Positions 1-10,254 of a DNA stretch of 64,000 nt are shown piece after piece. This DNA is from Thermothielavioides terrestris NRRL 8126. Its lineage: Eukaryota > Ascomycota > Sordariomycetes > Sordariales > Chaetomiaceae. Under the pieces are notes generated by a model. That model had not been told where the DNA came from. It searched no databases and saw nothing but the letters and a program-made list of their open reading frames with translations. The first letter of the stretch is position 1; every line of letters starts with the position of its first letter. Location of the stretch: NCBI RefSeq assembly GCF_000226115.1, contig NC_016458.1, positions 5,242,001 to 5,306,000 on the forward strand. The letters run 5' to 3'. Made by a program: the position numbers and the translations under genes.

Positions 1-776
1 AGCGCGAGATGCTGGACGGCGAGGCCGGCGACGCGCTCCCCACGGGCAGTCTGCAGCCCGGCCGGCTGCTGTGCGTGCAGATCGCCAAGAACAAGGCCAC
101 GAATGAGAGGGATATGCAGGCGGTCATCAGGGACCATGTGTACTGCGTGCAGAGGCTGGCGCCGTACGCGGACGTGCTGGTGGTGAACGTCAGCAGCCCC
201 AACACGCCCGGGCTGAGGGATCTGCAGGCGGCGGAGCCGCTGGCGCGGCTGCTCGGTGCTGTCGTGGACGAGGCAAAGCGGACACACCGGAAGGTCAAGC
301 CGAGAGTCATGGTCAAGGTGTCGCCGGACGAGGATGATGATACCCAGATAGAGGGCGTCGTGCAGGCGGTGTGGATGAGCGGCGTAGATGGGGTGATTGT
401 GGGCAACACGACCAAGCGCCGGACCGGGTTGGTGCCGCAGGGGGTGAAGCTGACGGGCAAGGAGCAGAGGGCGCTGGCCGAGGAGGGAGGTTTCTCCGGG
501 CCGGCCATGTTTGACCGGACGCTGAGCCTGGTTGCGAGGTACCGCAAGATGCTCGACAGCTACTCGCTCAAGGCTGCCGGGGTCGACGGCGCTTTCCCGC
601 CGCAGAAGGTCATCTTTGCGACCGGCGGCATCACCAATGGTGAGCAAGCGTTGAAGGTGCTGAATGCCGGCGCCAGCGTGGCCATGGTCTACACTGGCCT
701 GGTGTACGGGGGCTCCGGCACGATTACGCGGATCAAGAAGGAGATGCAGGAAAAGCTCGCCGTGACGGCTGCATGA
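1..776 (+). CDS. Dihydroorotate dehydrogenase, class 2 (3' part)
   Basis: The frame is open from base 3, so the N-terminus lies outside the window and about 258 codons remain. The enzyme oxidises dihydroorotate to orotate in pyrimidine synthesis; class 2 enzymes sit on the inner mitochondrial membrane and pass electrons to quinone. Visible signatures are VNVSSPNTPGLR, which holds the Ser of the class 2 active-site loop, then VKVSPD, DGVIVGNTT, GGFSGP (usually GGLSGP) and the FMN phosphate loop ATGGITNGEQALKVLNAGA followed by VYTGLVYGG. The mitochondrial targeting sequence and membrane-associating helices would lie upstream and cannot be checked. The call to DHODH is firm; class 2 rests on the Ser-containing loop. 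The ORF ends in GCATGA with no visible frame break. Confidence 0.93.
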   Translation, partial: REMLDGEAGDALPTGSLQPGRLLCVQIAKNKATNERDMQAVIRDHVYCVQRLAPYADVLVVNVSSPNTPGLRDLQAAEPLARLLGAVVDEAKRTHRKVKPRVMVKVSPDEDDDTQIEGVVQAVWMSGVDGVIVGNTTKRRTGLVPQGVKLTGKEQRALAEEGGFSGPAMFDRTLSLVARYRKMLDSYSLKAAGVDGAFPPQKVIFATGGITNGEQALKVLNAGASVAMVYTGLVYGGSGTITRIKKEMQEKLAVTAA

Positions 777-2077
777 GGCGACCGGGCTGCCCTGGTTGGC
801 ACGCTTGTGTACATACCTTTCGAATGCATGCTTCAGGGTCAAACATGAACATCAGTTGGAGGCCCAGGCACTTCGAGGAGCACGAACAAGTTCCAGGCGA
901 AGCAATAACCCGGGCGCCTGGGTTTCGATACACCATCCACCACATGGGAGAACGTCCTAACCCTCAGAATTTGCACTCTTCTCAACAAGCAATTTTCGTC
1001 GATGGCCGACCTGCCATTACGTCCATCTCGAACTTCCACGGCGCTAGGCAGCCGACTACCTATTTCACTCCTCCGCTCCAAACCTTCGACCGTCCATGAA
1101 GTTCCCCTCTTGGCTCCCAGCGAGGCATAGGCGGGATGGAACTCGCCCTTGGCATCTCGGAGGCCGGCGCGCTCCGCAATGGCCAGCGTCACGGTCCGAA
1201 TTTGCAAGATGCTTGCGTTATGGGAAGTAGGTTTAAAATTTCTCGCCTGCAGCCGCTCTTGCATGGTTCCCATGATCAACCTGCAACGATGCAAGTTCAG
1301 TTTGGAGGGCTGAACACGCAATCTTCTTGCGAATATGACCGAACGCCTCGCCTGCTGCAAGACGGAAGCAACTCTGGCCGGCAGCATGCAGGTGTGTGCG
1401 GGGGATTCCCCTGGGTCGCGTGTAAGTGATGTCCGAAAAGGGAAACTCGTCTACTCACCTACTCACCTGCACTACTGCCCACTCAATTGGCTTTCTTAAT
1501 CGCTTTCCTGTCAACAACGCAGAGGTCCATGATGCTCCCGAGCCCATCACGGCGCTAGGACCGCATACCGATGGGGCAATTATTCACGCCAGGTCCTGTG
1601 CCTCGCCGGCCGAGGGGCTAGGCCTCACAACTAGACCAACGCGTCTAGCTCCCGTTCGAACGCGACGGCTCACGACAGCAGGCTCCGCAAGTCTATTGCC
1701 ACTTGCGTGCATCATTACCCGAGATTCGAAAGCGCCAACTTCAAGAGACGGAGAAGGTCGGCGTCCTGCCACTGCGTACGCCCCTGCATATGCTTGCGTC
1801 AACGCGTCTGCACCCAACTCAGCCCTTCTGTTGTTGAACTGCATGATGCCGTCACCGCCAGTATCTGGTGACCAGAAGACTGCATAGAAGAAACTTCTAG
1901 GCAGTCTACTCTGGCGTCGCTCGTTGCGTCTATAAATAACCCCCTCTTCCCCCTTCACATGCTTCCGGCACTCTTCGCATCTCTCGTGCGCAACCAGAAT
2001 CCTCGACGCTGGCTGACAAACGGCTATCTCCAACGGCGCTTCATCAAAATTCAAAACAATTCAAACACTCAATCACA
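777..2077. other. Intergenic region, no gene seen
   Basis: About 1.3 kb between the DHODH stop and the next start. The open frames here overlap one another on both strands, lack family motifs and do not join through plausible splice sites. The last 150 bases look like a promoter and 5' leader: a TATA-like element followed by a C/T-rich stretch before the downstream ATG. Confidence 0.6.
1932..1939 (+). promoter_or_regulatory. TATA-like element upstream of the repeat-module gene
   Basis: TATAAATA lies about 140 bases upstream of the ATG at 2078. It is followed directly by a pyrimidine-rich tract (CCCCTCTTCCCCCTTC), the common arrangement of a fungal core promoter. The distance to the start is plausible if the 5' leader is around 100 bases. 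Confidence 0.5.
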
Positions 2078-3364
2078 ATGTCTCCTTCTACAATCATCAA
2101 CCAGGTCGACCAATTCGCCAGTCTGACCCTGGACGAGCCGGCTCGATATCGAAGTGTCGGCACCCAGACAGATGCGCCCACGCCTGCGTCCACGCCAGCG
2201 TCTCCGTCTGCGCCCAATCCAACACCCGCCCCTCGGCACGCGATTCTCTTCGAGGGAGCTCCAACGATCGTGACTAATCCCGCGTTCGTTCCGGGCGTCA
2301 GCAGAGGCCTTAGCGCGTCGCGCTGGGCCAACCCGCCCGCAACCGCGTCATCGCCAACGCCTGACACCACAACGTCGACCACCGCGATGTCGCCAATCAC
2401 CATTCCATCAGCGTCGCAAGCAACAAGTCCAGCAGCGTCGCGAAAAACAACACCAGCAGCGTCGCCAGCATCAACTCCATCAGCGTCGCCAGCATCGACT
2501 CCAGAAGCGTCGCAAGCAACAACTCCAGCAGCGTCGCAAGCAACAAGTCCAGCAGCGTCGCGAAAAACAACACCAGCAGCGTCGCCAGCATTAACTTCAC
2601 CAGCGTCGCCAGCATCAACTCCAGAAGCGTCGCAAGCAACAACTCCAGCAGCGTCGCCAACATCCATTTCGGCAGCGTCGCCAACATCCACTCAAACAGC
2701 GTCGCAAAAAACAACTCCAACAGCGTCGCAAAAAACAACTACAGAAGCGTCGCCCACATCCACTCGTCAGTCCAAGGATGACGAAAACGACACGAACTCG
2801 GTCCCGGCTCCCCCGCGCACCATTCTCTTCGAGGGAGCCCCAACGATCGTAACGAATCCCGCGTTCGTTCCGGGCATCAGCAGAGGCCTCAGTGCCTCGC
2901 GCTGGGCCAACCCGCCCGCAACCACGACGTCGCCAACGCCAACCACCGCGACGTCGCCAACATCCACTCCAGCAGCGTCGCCAACGTCGTCTGCTTCCGC
3001 GTCTCCGGCTTCCGCGTCATCAACGTCGCCGTCGCCGGCCTCCCGTCCTCAGTCCGAGGACGACAAAAACAACACGACTCCGGTCCCGGCTCCCTCGCGC
3101 CCGATTCTCTTCGAGGGAGCCCCAACAATCGTGACGAATCCCGCCTTCGTTGCGGGCGTCACCAGAGGCCTCGGTGCGTCGCGCTGGGCCACCCAGCCTA
3201 CCGCCACGGGGCCGCCGCCGTCGACGAACCCCCCGCCGCCGACGACGACGAACCCGTCGACCCCGCCGCCGCCGCCAACAACCCCGGAGCGGCCAACCCT
3301 GCCCGCGCCGGAGCCGGGCGCGCCCAAGGCGATCCGGCGAAGGCGGAGAGGTCGTCGGGCATGA
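2078..3364 (+). CDS. Thr/Ala/Pro-rich protein with three FEGAPTIVTNPAF modules
   Basis: A single-exon ORF of 428 codons that I do not recognise by function. A near-identical module, ILFEGAPTIVTNPAF followed by RGLSASRWA, occurs three times, starting near residues 56, 249 and 343. Modules 1 and 2 are separated by an A-S-P/Q-A-T-x-P low-complexity region built from a 24-base DNA repeat. Modules 2 and 3 are separated by a Ser/Ala/Thr-rich linker ending in an acidic, Asn-containing stretch. The C-terminus is Pro/Thr-rich and ends in a basic run, RRRRRGRRA, which could be a nuclear localisation signal. There is no signal peptide or membrane segment. The start follows a TATA-like element and leader, and no upstream in-frame ATG is likely. 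Conservation of the modules against fast-evolving linkers suggests binding motifs in a disordered protein; this is inference. Confidence 0.75.
   Translation: MSPSTIINQVDQFASLTLDEPARYRSVGTQTDAPTPASTPASPSAPNPTPAPRHAILFEGAPTIVTNPAFVPGVSRGLSASRWANPPATASSPTPDTTTSTTAMSPITIPSASQATSPAASRKTTPAASPASTPSASPASTPEASQATTPAASQATSPAASRKTTPAASPALTSPASPASTPEASQATTPAASPTSISAASPTSTQTASQKTTPTASQKTTTEASPTSTRQSKDDENDTNSVPAPPRTILFEGAPTIVTNPAFVPGISRGLSASRWANPPATTTSPTPTTATSPTSTPAASPTSSASASPASASSTSPSPASRPQSEDDKNNTTPVPAPSRPILFEGAPTIVTNPAFVAGVTRGLGASRWATQPTATGPPPSTNPPPPTTTNPSTPPPPPTTPERPTLPAPEPGAPKAIRRRRRGRRA
2409..2760 (+). repeat. Degenerate 24-base coding repeat
   Basis: About 14 imperfect copies of a unit like GCGTCGCAAGCAACAACTCC, plus 3 to 4 bases, encode the A-S-x-A-T-x-P linker between modules 1 and 2. 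The GCGTCGC core is almost invariant while the CA-rich part drifts. The array is likely length-polymorphic. Confidence 0.8.
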
Positions 3365-3390
3365 ACTCGAGGGGGGATCAAGGTTGTTAA

Positions 3391-3499
3391 TTGTGGGGGA
3401 TCAATTGTGGGGGATTGATTGTGGGGGATTGATTGTGGGGGATTGATTGTGGGGGATTGATTGTGGGGGATTGATTGTGGGGGATTGATTGTGGGGGAT
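3391..3499. repeat. 14-base tandem repeat just after the stop codon
   Basis: Around seven copies of GGGGGATTGATTGT run head to tail, most of them perfect; the first copy varies (ATCAATTGT). The array begins about 27 bases after the stop of the repeat-module gene and so probably lies in its 3' UTR. The rest of 3365-3928 holds no recognisable gene. Confidence 0.9.
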
Positions 3500-3928
3500 A
3501 TTGGTCTGGTCAGGGATGGTGGAGGTGCAAGTTCGGATGATATTGAGTTTGTTTTGGACAGGGATTGGTTTGGGAAGGGAAATAGATTGGTTTCGAAGCG
3601 GATCAATTCAATTGAAGGGTTTACAATCAATCTCTGGTTGACTTTGGTGATCAAGTTCTTGTTCGCTCAACGCTTCCAACTTGTCTCATGAGGCCCCTCT
3701 GCTTGTGATGATGGAGCCATCGGTTACCGGCGATGATGAATGACTTGGCTTGCTGCCCTTAACTGCCAATTGTTCTGACTTGTGCAAGGCTTAAAACTTT
3801 GCATGGGCAAGAATCGAATTCCCCCAGGCGGGACCGGCATCTCCCCTCCTGTCCTCACCGCATCCCTTCTCACGCCAACCCCTCCGTTCTCATCTCCTAC
3901 AATCAAGACCTACTCCAATCTTCACTTC

Positions 3929-5149
3929 TCAGCAAGTAAAGACCGCCGGCCCAGGAATCTGGTACGTTTGCGCTACACCCAGGGTTACGTTAGCCACGGG
4001 ATCCCAAATAATAAACCTCATCACCACATTCCCCCATCACCAAGACCTGGGCCAACCAGCCAACCCACCTTTATACGCATCGTACGTAATCCCGGGGTCA
4101 CTGCCCTTGTACGCCCCGGGAAAGGCCACCAGGCCGCTCGACGGTACGGTGGACCCGCCGCCCGTGACGTTGAGCTGGTGGCAGCCCGGGTAGAACTGCG
4201 CGCCGGGGTAGGTGTAGGCGGCGTGCAGCGCGATGATCTCGTGGCGGACCAGGTAGTAGCCCTTCTTCAGGCAGGAGGGGATCGTGTACGTGTACGAGGT
4301 GGGCGCCGTCATCAGCGGGGTCTGTGTTTTCGAGGGGGAAGGAGAGGGGTTAGTGCGTAGGCTCGGGCTATTGAGATGTTTGCTTTGTTGAAGGGGGGGC
4401 TTTGGCTCTCTGGGACGGGGTACACGTACGTCGGCCCAGGTGTTGGAAGTGCCGTCGCGGCCGCCCTCCTTGATCTTGAACCAGACCGCACTGCAGGGGT
4501 AGACAGACATATGGGTCAGTGCGTGTGGCCGGTTGAAATGGATATGGTGCAAGATGGGCTCCTACGAAGTGCCCGGCATCCAGTCCTGGCAGCCCGTGTC
4601 GGGGCAGCGGGCCATGTAGGTGATGACGGGGCCAACGTGCGACTCAGGCCAGAGCGTCCAGCGGAGAATCACGTCCGAGCCGGCAGCGGCAGTGGCGTGG
4701 AGCTTGGCCGGGGTGGAATTGGCGTTGCACTGCAGGTCGATGAGAGTGACGTCCGTGACCGGGCCGTTGCCCGGGATGGATCGAGAGACCCTGTCGGGCT
4801 GAAAGAATGTTAGCACCGCGGGATTCTAGGGAGGTGCAGTTCAGCTCAATATTTGGGACAATAAATACTACGTGCCAAGGTTGCTAAATACGGGTCGACG
4901 TAAGGCTAGGGGATCATGGGCGTGTGAGTGGCTTGCTGAGACGGGACCACATGGTCGGTAGCGAGCACACCTGATAGAACTGCGGGACGGTGGCTTGTTA
5001 ATTTATGACACCTATAGAGTTGTGGCCAGCGGACCTTGGGTGAAGCGGTAGAGTACCTGATAAAACTGGCCGCCAATGGTGGCGTTGTCGACATATCCAT
5101 GGCCGGCGACGAGGCCGGCTGCGGCCAGGAGGGCGGTGAATGTCTTCAT
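3929..5149 (-). CDS. AA9 lytic polysaccharide monooxygenase, secreted
   Basis: Five exons on the minus strand: 5149-5057, 4825-4566, 4490-4430, 4321-4069 and 3972-3929, giving 236 residues; all junctions are GT-AG and in frame. The enzyme is copper-dependent and cleaves cellulose or related glucans oxidatively outside the cell. A signal peptide ([16 protein letters not shown]) precedes the mature N-terminal His of [11 protein letters not shown], the first ligand of the histidine brace. The second His is in [14 protein letters not shown] and the axial Tyr in GAQFYPGC; the conserved RHEIIALH is also present. The protein ends PGPAVFTC with no CBM1 module. The exon 1-2 join reads [22 protein letters not shown] recall a near-identical M. 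thermophila protein, unverified. It is divergent to nothing nearby; the FAD monooxygenase lies 1.5 kb upstream on the same strand. Confidence 0.93.
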
Positions 5150-6608
5150 TGTCGAACCAGGGCAAGGACGTGTTGTGTTCAGGCTAATGCCGGTCTCGTT
5201 TCTGACGCCCAACACCAGGACTGTGAAGATATATTCTATCCATTCTCTTGTTCCCTGACTACTCCTACTTATACCTGCTTCTTCAGTCCACACACGTCTT
5301 GCTCCGCACTCGTGCTTCCCGCGTCCCGAATCTCCGACTCGAACCCCAACTGACGACTCGTGGCAACCGTCACCGGTGACCCTCGGAGGAGGCTTCTTCC
5401 GTCTCGCGACACCAGTTCAGGAGACTTGGCCGCAGCCCTTGTGCGATGAAGGCGACTGTACGCGGAGGCATGACGAGTTTTGGAGCGAGATGAGTGCTTC
5501 TGGCAGGATCAACGGGCTTGGCGATGTCGCAGGATCGCAGGGTGCAGCCACGGAGGTGGACCTACGCGAGGCTGCTTCACTATTTTCGCGCACAATCAAG
5601 GAGGCACGCTAGGTACTACGGAGCATCAGGTTCCGACGCAGCGTGGGAACGCGCAAGCGTTGGGGAGATGGCCCACCAATCGAGGCATGTCACGGGCTAC
5701 CGAGATAACTGGGATTCCGTCCAGTTCTTGAGTCCTGTGACCGCAATCCCAAGATGGCATGGGAAAGGAGCAGGAAGAAGAAAGCGAACACGGGATATTG
5801 GGGTTCTCCGACTAGGTGACGTGTTTGCGAAGGTTGGTTTCCACGCGCTGTTTTTCCTCCTATCACATCATAACCACTGAATTACGAATGTCTTCAGCTA
5901 GAGGTCAGATGCAAAGAAAGGCTAGAATCTGAGGCTGAATTGGTGTAAAACCTCACGTAACCCACCAACCCATCAACGCATGTCAGATAGCCTAATGGGT
6001 GCCCCATTAAATCAGTCTTTCGGCAGACTCGAAAGTTTATGTCAAACGGTGAGGAGGCCAGTCACAGGAGACTGTGCATATGTGGCTCAATGTCGTTTGT
6101 GGAGAACAAGGTGGCCCTCAGCAGTACATGATCAGTAACATCCACCGACGTGGGACGGCGGATCCATCTACGCCACATAGTAAAGATTAAAATTGCCTCG
6201 ACAGGGACAACATGCACCCGAACGAGGTTCACAAATGTGAAGGGTGTAGGAGACAGCTTCATGGTTCCCTTGGCTAGTAGCCTTTTGACTTGTGAGTGAG
6301 CCGAGGGGATGGCGTGCTCGTCCCGTGCCAATGGACTTGAGGTCATCGTGGCGTAGAGGGCACTTAGGGCTGAAGCAGTCCATAGGCCCCCATGCTCCTT
6401 CTCCCTTGGTCCTCAGAGGCCCACTGTTGAAGAGGAAATAAGGGCATCCACGCGGGCAGTTGGAGTCCGGCGAGCGGACCGACGGCCAAGGGGCACCCAG
6501 CTACACCAAGCCTTCGACACTGGGCCATGTGTTCAAGAGTGTGGGCACCAAGGAATCTTGGCTACAGCCTTCCAAATCACCGCGCTGTTCTGTTGCTGTT
6601 GCTATGCT
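5150..6608. other. Intergenic region, no gene seen
   Basis: Upstream region of the AA9 gene and downstream region of the FAD monooxygenase gene. Short overlapping frames on both strands show no domain signature or credible splice pattern. No RNA gene was recognised. Confidence 0.6.
5266..5273 (-). promoter_or_regulatory. TATA-like element of the AA9 gene
   Basis: On the minus strand TATAAGTA lies about 120 bases upstream of the AA9 start codon. Spacing fits a fungal core promoter; no other support. Confidence 0.4.
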
Positions 6609-9600
6609 TTACTCTAGATGCGCCCCTTGTCCGTCACCACTGCTGCGTACCTCTCCCCTGTCGCGTCTCGTTTCCACGGGTGGAATTCCATGCAGTCTGA
6701 CGACGCTCTCCGGGGTCAGCGCCTCTTTGTGCCGCCGTGTAGCCAGGATATGTTCGCGCCACAGCCAGCCCAGCCCCAGCGTCGCCCCGGGCCCAACCGC
6801 CAGCAGGCTCACCAGGCCCATTCCCAACGCCGTCAGCCAGCCCTCAGGCAACATACCCGCCTCCGCCAGATCGCCAAACAGGTACGCCAGCCACACCAGG
6901 TGCGACCCAAACCCAAAGACCTCGTCCCACTTCAGAAACTCGCGCGTGAACTCCGTCAGCGAGCCCAAGTGCCGCGGCACCGCAGCCGGCACAAACACCT
7001 TGCGCACCCCGTACCCGTACGCCTCCCCGCCGCCAAGGCACACCCACCACCACACGCCCGCGGCGCACACACTCGCCGCGCCCACGGACGCCCGGAGGAC
7101 CGGCAGATCCCTCAGCGGCCGGTACACCTTGTCGTCGCGCATCGTGTCCCGGGAGAGCCTGGAGCCGGCCCACAGCGCGAGCGCCAGCCACACCGGGTAG
7201 AGCTGCCAGACGAACAGCCAGCGCTGGCGGGCCAGCAGGCCGCCTCCTCCTCCGCCGCTGCCGCCGCTGATGGGTTGGTCGCCCGCCGGCCAGAAGACGG
7301 TTGCGCAGAAGGGCGCGGCGAACGCGGCCGCCACTGCCGGCAGCACGGCGCGCGACCAGCGCAGGTTGGTCAGGCGCTGGTCGAGCGCGGAGAACTTCTC
7401 GACGGGGGTCAGGACGTAGTGCAGGAAGCAGTAGACCGGGGCGACGACGCCGATGCCGAGGCCCTGGCCGAGGAGGGCGAAGAGGTTGGGCCTGGACGGC
7501 GGCGGCGGGGTTGGTTAGTTGATCGCTGGTTAATGCCGGAGGGAAAAGGGGGGAGGGTGTAAAGGGGGGGTGGGGACAGGGAAAGAGATACGTACAACTG
7601 CATGGGGGTGAACAGGTTCTCGCGGCGGGTGGATTCGAGGAGCCAGATGGTCAGCAGCACGGCGAGGTCGGCCAGGAAGGAGATGGCCTGCCGGCGCGAG
7701 ACCGGGTCCGTGCCGTACACGGCGGGGAAGAAGAAGGTGTTGATCAGCGCGACGAAGTCGTCGAAGCCGCGGATGCCGTAGAAGGAGCGGAGGATGGGGA
7801 CGGAGCCCGAGCCGAGGTCAAACTTGCCGCTGTCGCGGAGAGGATATGCCCAGTCCAGCGCCGGGGTCGCGTTCATGACGAACATGGCGACGAAGCAGAG
7901 CGAAAGCAGGGGCAGCGCGAAAAGCGCGCGCTTGAGCTTGCTCTCCTGGAGTCCCTCGCCCTGGGTCGGGTTGAAGGGCCGGGTGCCGGTCAGCGAGACC
8001 ATGGGCAGCGGCAGAAAGTCGAGCTTGGTGGCGCCGACCAAGGCGTCGCCTGTCAGGTCGGCGATGAACTCGGAAAAATGCGGCAGCGCAAATTTGACGA
8101 ACAGGCGGCTGGTCCAGCCTTGCAAGTTTTGGGCCCGGGTCAGCAGCCCCGAGGAATCAACGCCGGCGGCGGCCCGCACCTCGCGCTGCTTTTGGTACTC
8201 GGCCAGCATGTGCTCGACTTCCTCCTGCGAGGGCCGCCGACCGGTGGCAGCCCAGGTGTCGGCGAGGCGCTTGATCCCGTTGGCCAGGGCTGCGGCGCTC
8301 TCGACGGCCGCGTTCCCGCCGACGCCCAGGTTGGGGGTGCTCTTATGGATGCTGTCGCCCGCACAGACGATGCGGCCCCAGTGCCAGAGCTTGAACTTGG
8401 CCTCCTCGACGGCGACCAGGCGGAAAGACACAGTCTTCTCCCAGAGGTCGGCAAGCGTGAGCCCGTGGGGGCGCGGGATCATGACGAGGTCGCCGTTGCG
8501 GGCAACGAAGGCCCTCGCGTCATCGTCCGTGTATCGCGGGATGTTGCCCAAGCGGTATGTCTGGGGCAGGCGCTCCTGGGCAAACCAATACACCTTGCCC
8601 CCTTCGGCTCCGATGACAAAGATGCACCGGCCGGGATTATGGCCACCCTGCAAATCACCGGGCTGGAGCTGCTCGCAGGCGACGCCCTTGGCAATGCCGA
8701 ACAGGCAGTTGTACTCTGAAATTAAGCCTTCCCGGTGGGGGTGAGTCTCCCAATGGTAAATCTAAGATGGGGAGGGAGGGACTTACAATCTCTCTCTTTT
8801 TTGACTAGGTCGGGGTTCGCCGGCTCGGCCATCTCCCACATCTTGCTGCGCGTTCTGCTGAACACGCCGTCGGCGCCTACCAAGATATCGCCTCGGAATG
8901 ACGAGCCGTCGGCACAAACAGCGGTGACGCCCTCGGCATCGTGTTGGATGTCGACGAGGTCCTTGGCAACGAGGACCTTACTGGGATCCCTGAGGTTTTC
9001 AAACAAGATGCGCAGCAGATTTTGGCGCTCGCCCCAGGCGACGAAATACCCAAATCTACAGAACACAGCTTGTGAGACTCGCCCCGATGCTCATGGACGA
9101 AAACAAGGCAGAGGGCCCACCTTGCATAAGACAGGAGCGGGCTGCGCTCCGGTTTGCAGATGAGGCGGCCCTTGGCGTCGCGTGTGTACATGACCTTGAG
9201 TCCTTCCTGGCCCCGTGTGAGTGGGACTCAGTACGAGCGACAGGGTAAGGAAAAGGAGGAGCGGGAAGGCTCACAGATGCCTCATCAACTTTCTGCCAGA
9301 CTCCGAGCTGGTCGAGGATCTGCATGGCGGGAGAGACGTCAGTGCGGCGTCCGAGAGATGGGCCGTGACGGCACAGGCACTGACGCGAGCGGCGTTGGGG
9401 AACACGCCGATGGAGGCGCCGACCTGGGGCGCGATCTCGCCGCGGCGCTCCAGCAGCACGTAGTCGACGCCGGCTTGCTAGGGGACAGTCAGCGCGCTCT
9501 ACTCTGCATTGATGGTACTTGACATGAGGTTGGAGATTCGGCGTCGGCACATGCACGCACCTCGAGCGCGTTGGCCAGGGTCAGCCCGGCCACACCGCCG

Positions 9601-9677
9601 CCAACGATGATGACGCGGAAACGGTCGGGATCGGGCATTTCTGGAACTGCAGTGCTGGCTTGTCCTATTCCACCCAT
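6609..9677 (-). CDS. FAD-dependent monooxygenase with C-terminal membrane domain
   Basis: Seven exons on the minus strand: 9677-9561, 9477-9385, 9319-9275, 9206-9121, 9055-8787, 8727-7596 and 7491-6609, giving 874 residues. The N-terminal half is a group A flavin monooxygenase: dinucleotide fold [18 protein letters not shown] near residue 22, DG motif [11 protein letters not shown] near 175, and [17 protein letters not shown] near 327. Such enzymes hydroxylate or epoxidise small molecules with NAD(P)H and O2. From about residue 465 there are roughly eight hydrophobic segments, so the second half is membrane-embedded. The last acceptor of exon 6 appears to be AAG; it is the only one that joins the frames (giving SEYNCLFG) and should be checked. 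Met14 is an alternative start. I know this fused layout from other fungal proteins but not its substrate. The transposon island begins 184 bases upstream of its ATG. Confidence 0.88.
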
Positions 9678-9860
9678 TTCACACTCAGATGGTCTCAGAT
9701 AGAACTCCAGGCGGTTGCATAAAGGACTTGGTGACTATGATGAAGAACAGCCCCGAGACCTCGCTTGCTGGCGCTGTCGCTTAATTATTGGTCCGTCTTA
9801 CTGCGATGCGTAAGCGCAGCTGCAGTGATGCAGGGCAGGCTGGCCAATGATTAGTTATTC

Positions 9861-10060
9861 CGTTGTCGTTTGCAAGCACCAGGCGAAAGTGGGTCCAAAT
9901 GGCTGCACCGCACACCCAGTTTGCCGCAGTATACAACGCAGTGCCATTATCGCCATCAGTATTGAAGCTGTAGATATTGCAAAAAAGGGCCCAAATGGCC
10001 ATTTTCTAGTGTTTTTACATACTTATTGAAGCTCTATAGCGTATTCTAGCTTAGTCAGCT
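9861..10060 (+). repeat. Left terminal inverted repeat of the island
   Basis: Begins CGTTGTCGTTTGCAAGCACC and matches the reverse complement of 43161-43359 with only a few, mostly transition, differences and one ~10-base insertion near the inner end. CA and TG dinucleotides are common here, so RIP has spared it. An incidental frame of about 57 codons is open in both copies. Confidence 0.88.
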
Positions 10061-10254
10061 AGCGTTCAATTAGATCTTGGGTACTACGAGCTAGCACTTA
10101 CCCCTGAACCCTAGCTACCGACTTATTCCTAGCCTTTCTATGCAATTTAAAGGCTTACTACTATCTTCTAGGCTTCCTGAAGCTATAGATATATTGCTAG
10201 AACTACCAACGAAGGCGCTACTATAGAATTCCTTGGTGTTATGCCCTCGATGCC

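Noticed and set aside
4872..4979. A 9-base microexon (TTCTATCAG) and a following small exon in the AA9 gene, reading [11 protein letters not shown]
   Set aside because: It fits a general AA9-like pattern by eye, but joining it to the next exon shifts the frame. A single intron from 5056 to 4826 with acceptor CTAG before AATCCC keeps the frame and gives [13 protein letters not shown].
6618..8744. Large plus-strand ORFs of 213-316 codons opposite the FAD monooxygenase
   Set aside because: Shadows of the high-GC minus-strand gene; Arg/Pro-rich with no motif.
9847..10029. Conserved ~57-codon frame present in both terminal inverted repeats (9847-10029 and 43385-43191)
   Set aside because: The frame is preserved because the two DNA repeats are nearly identical and spared by RIP; it continues into host flank at one end and shows no protein feature.
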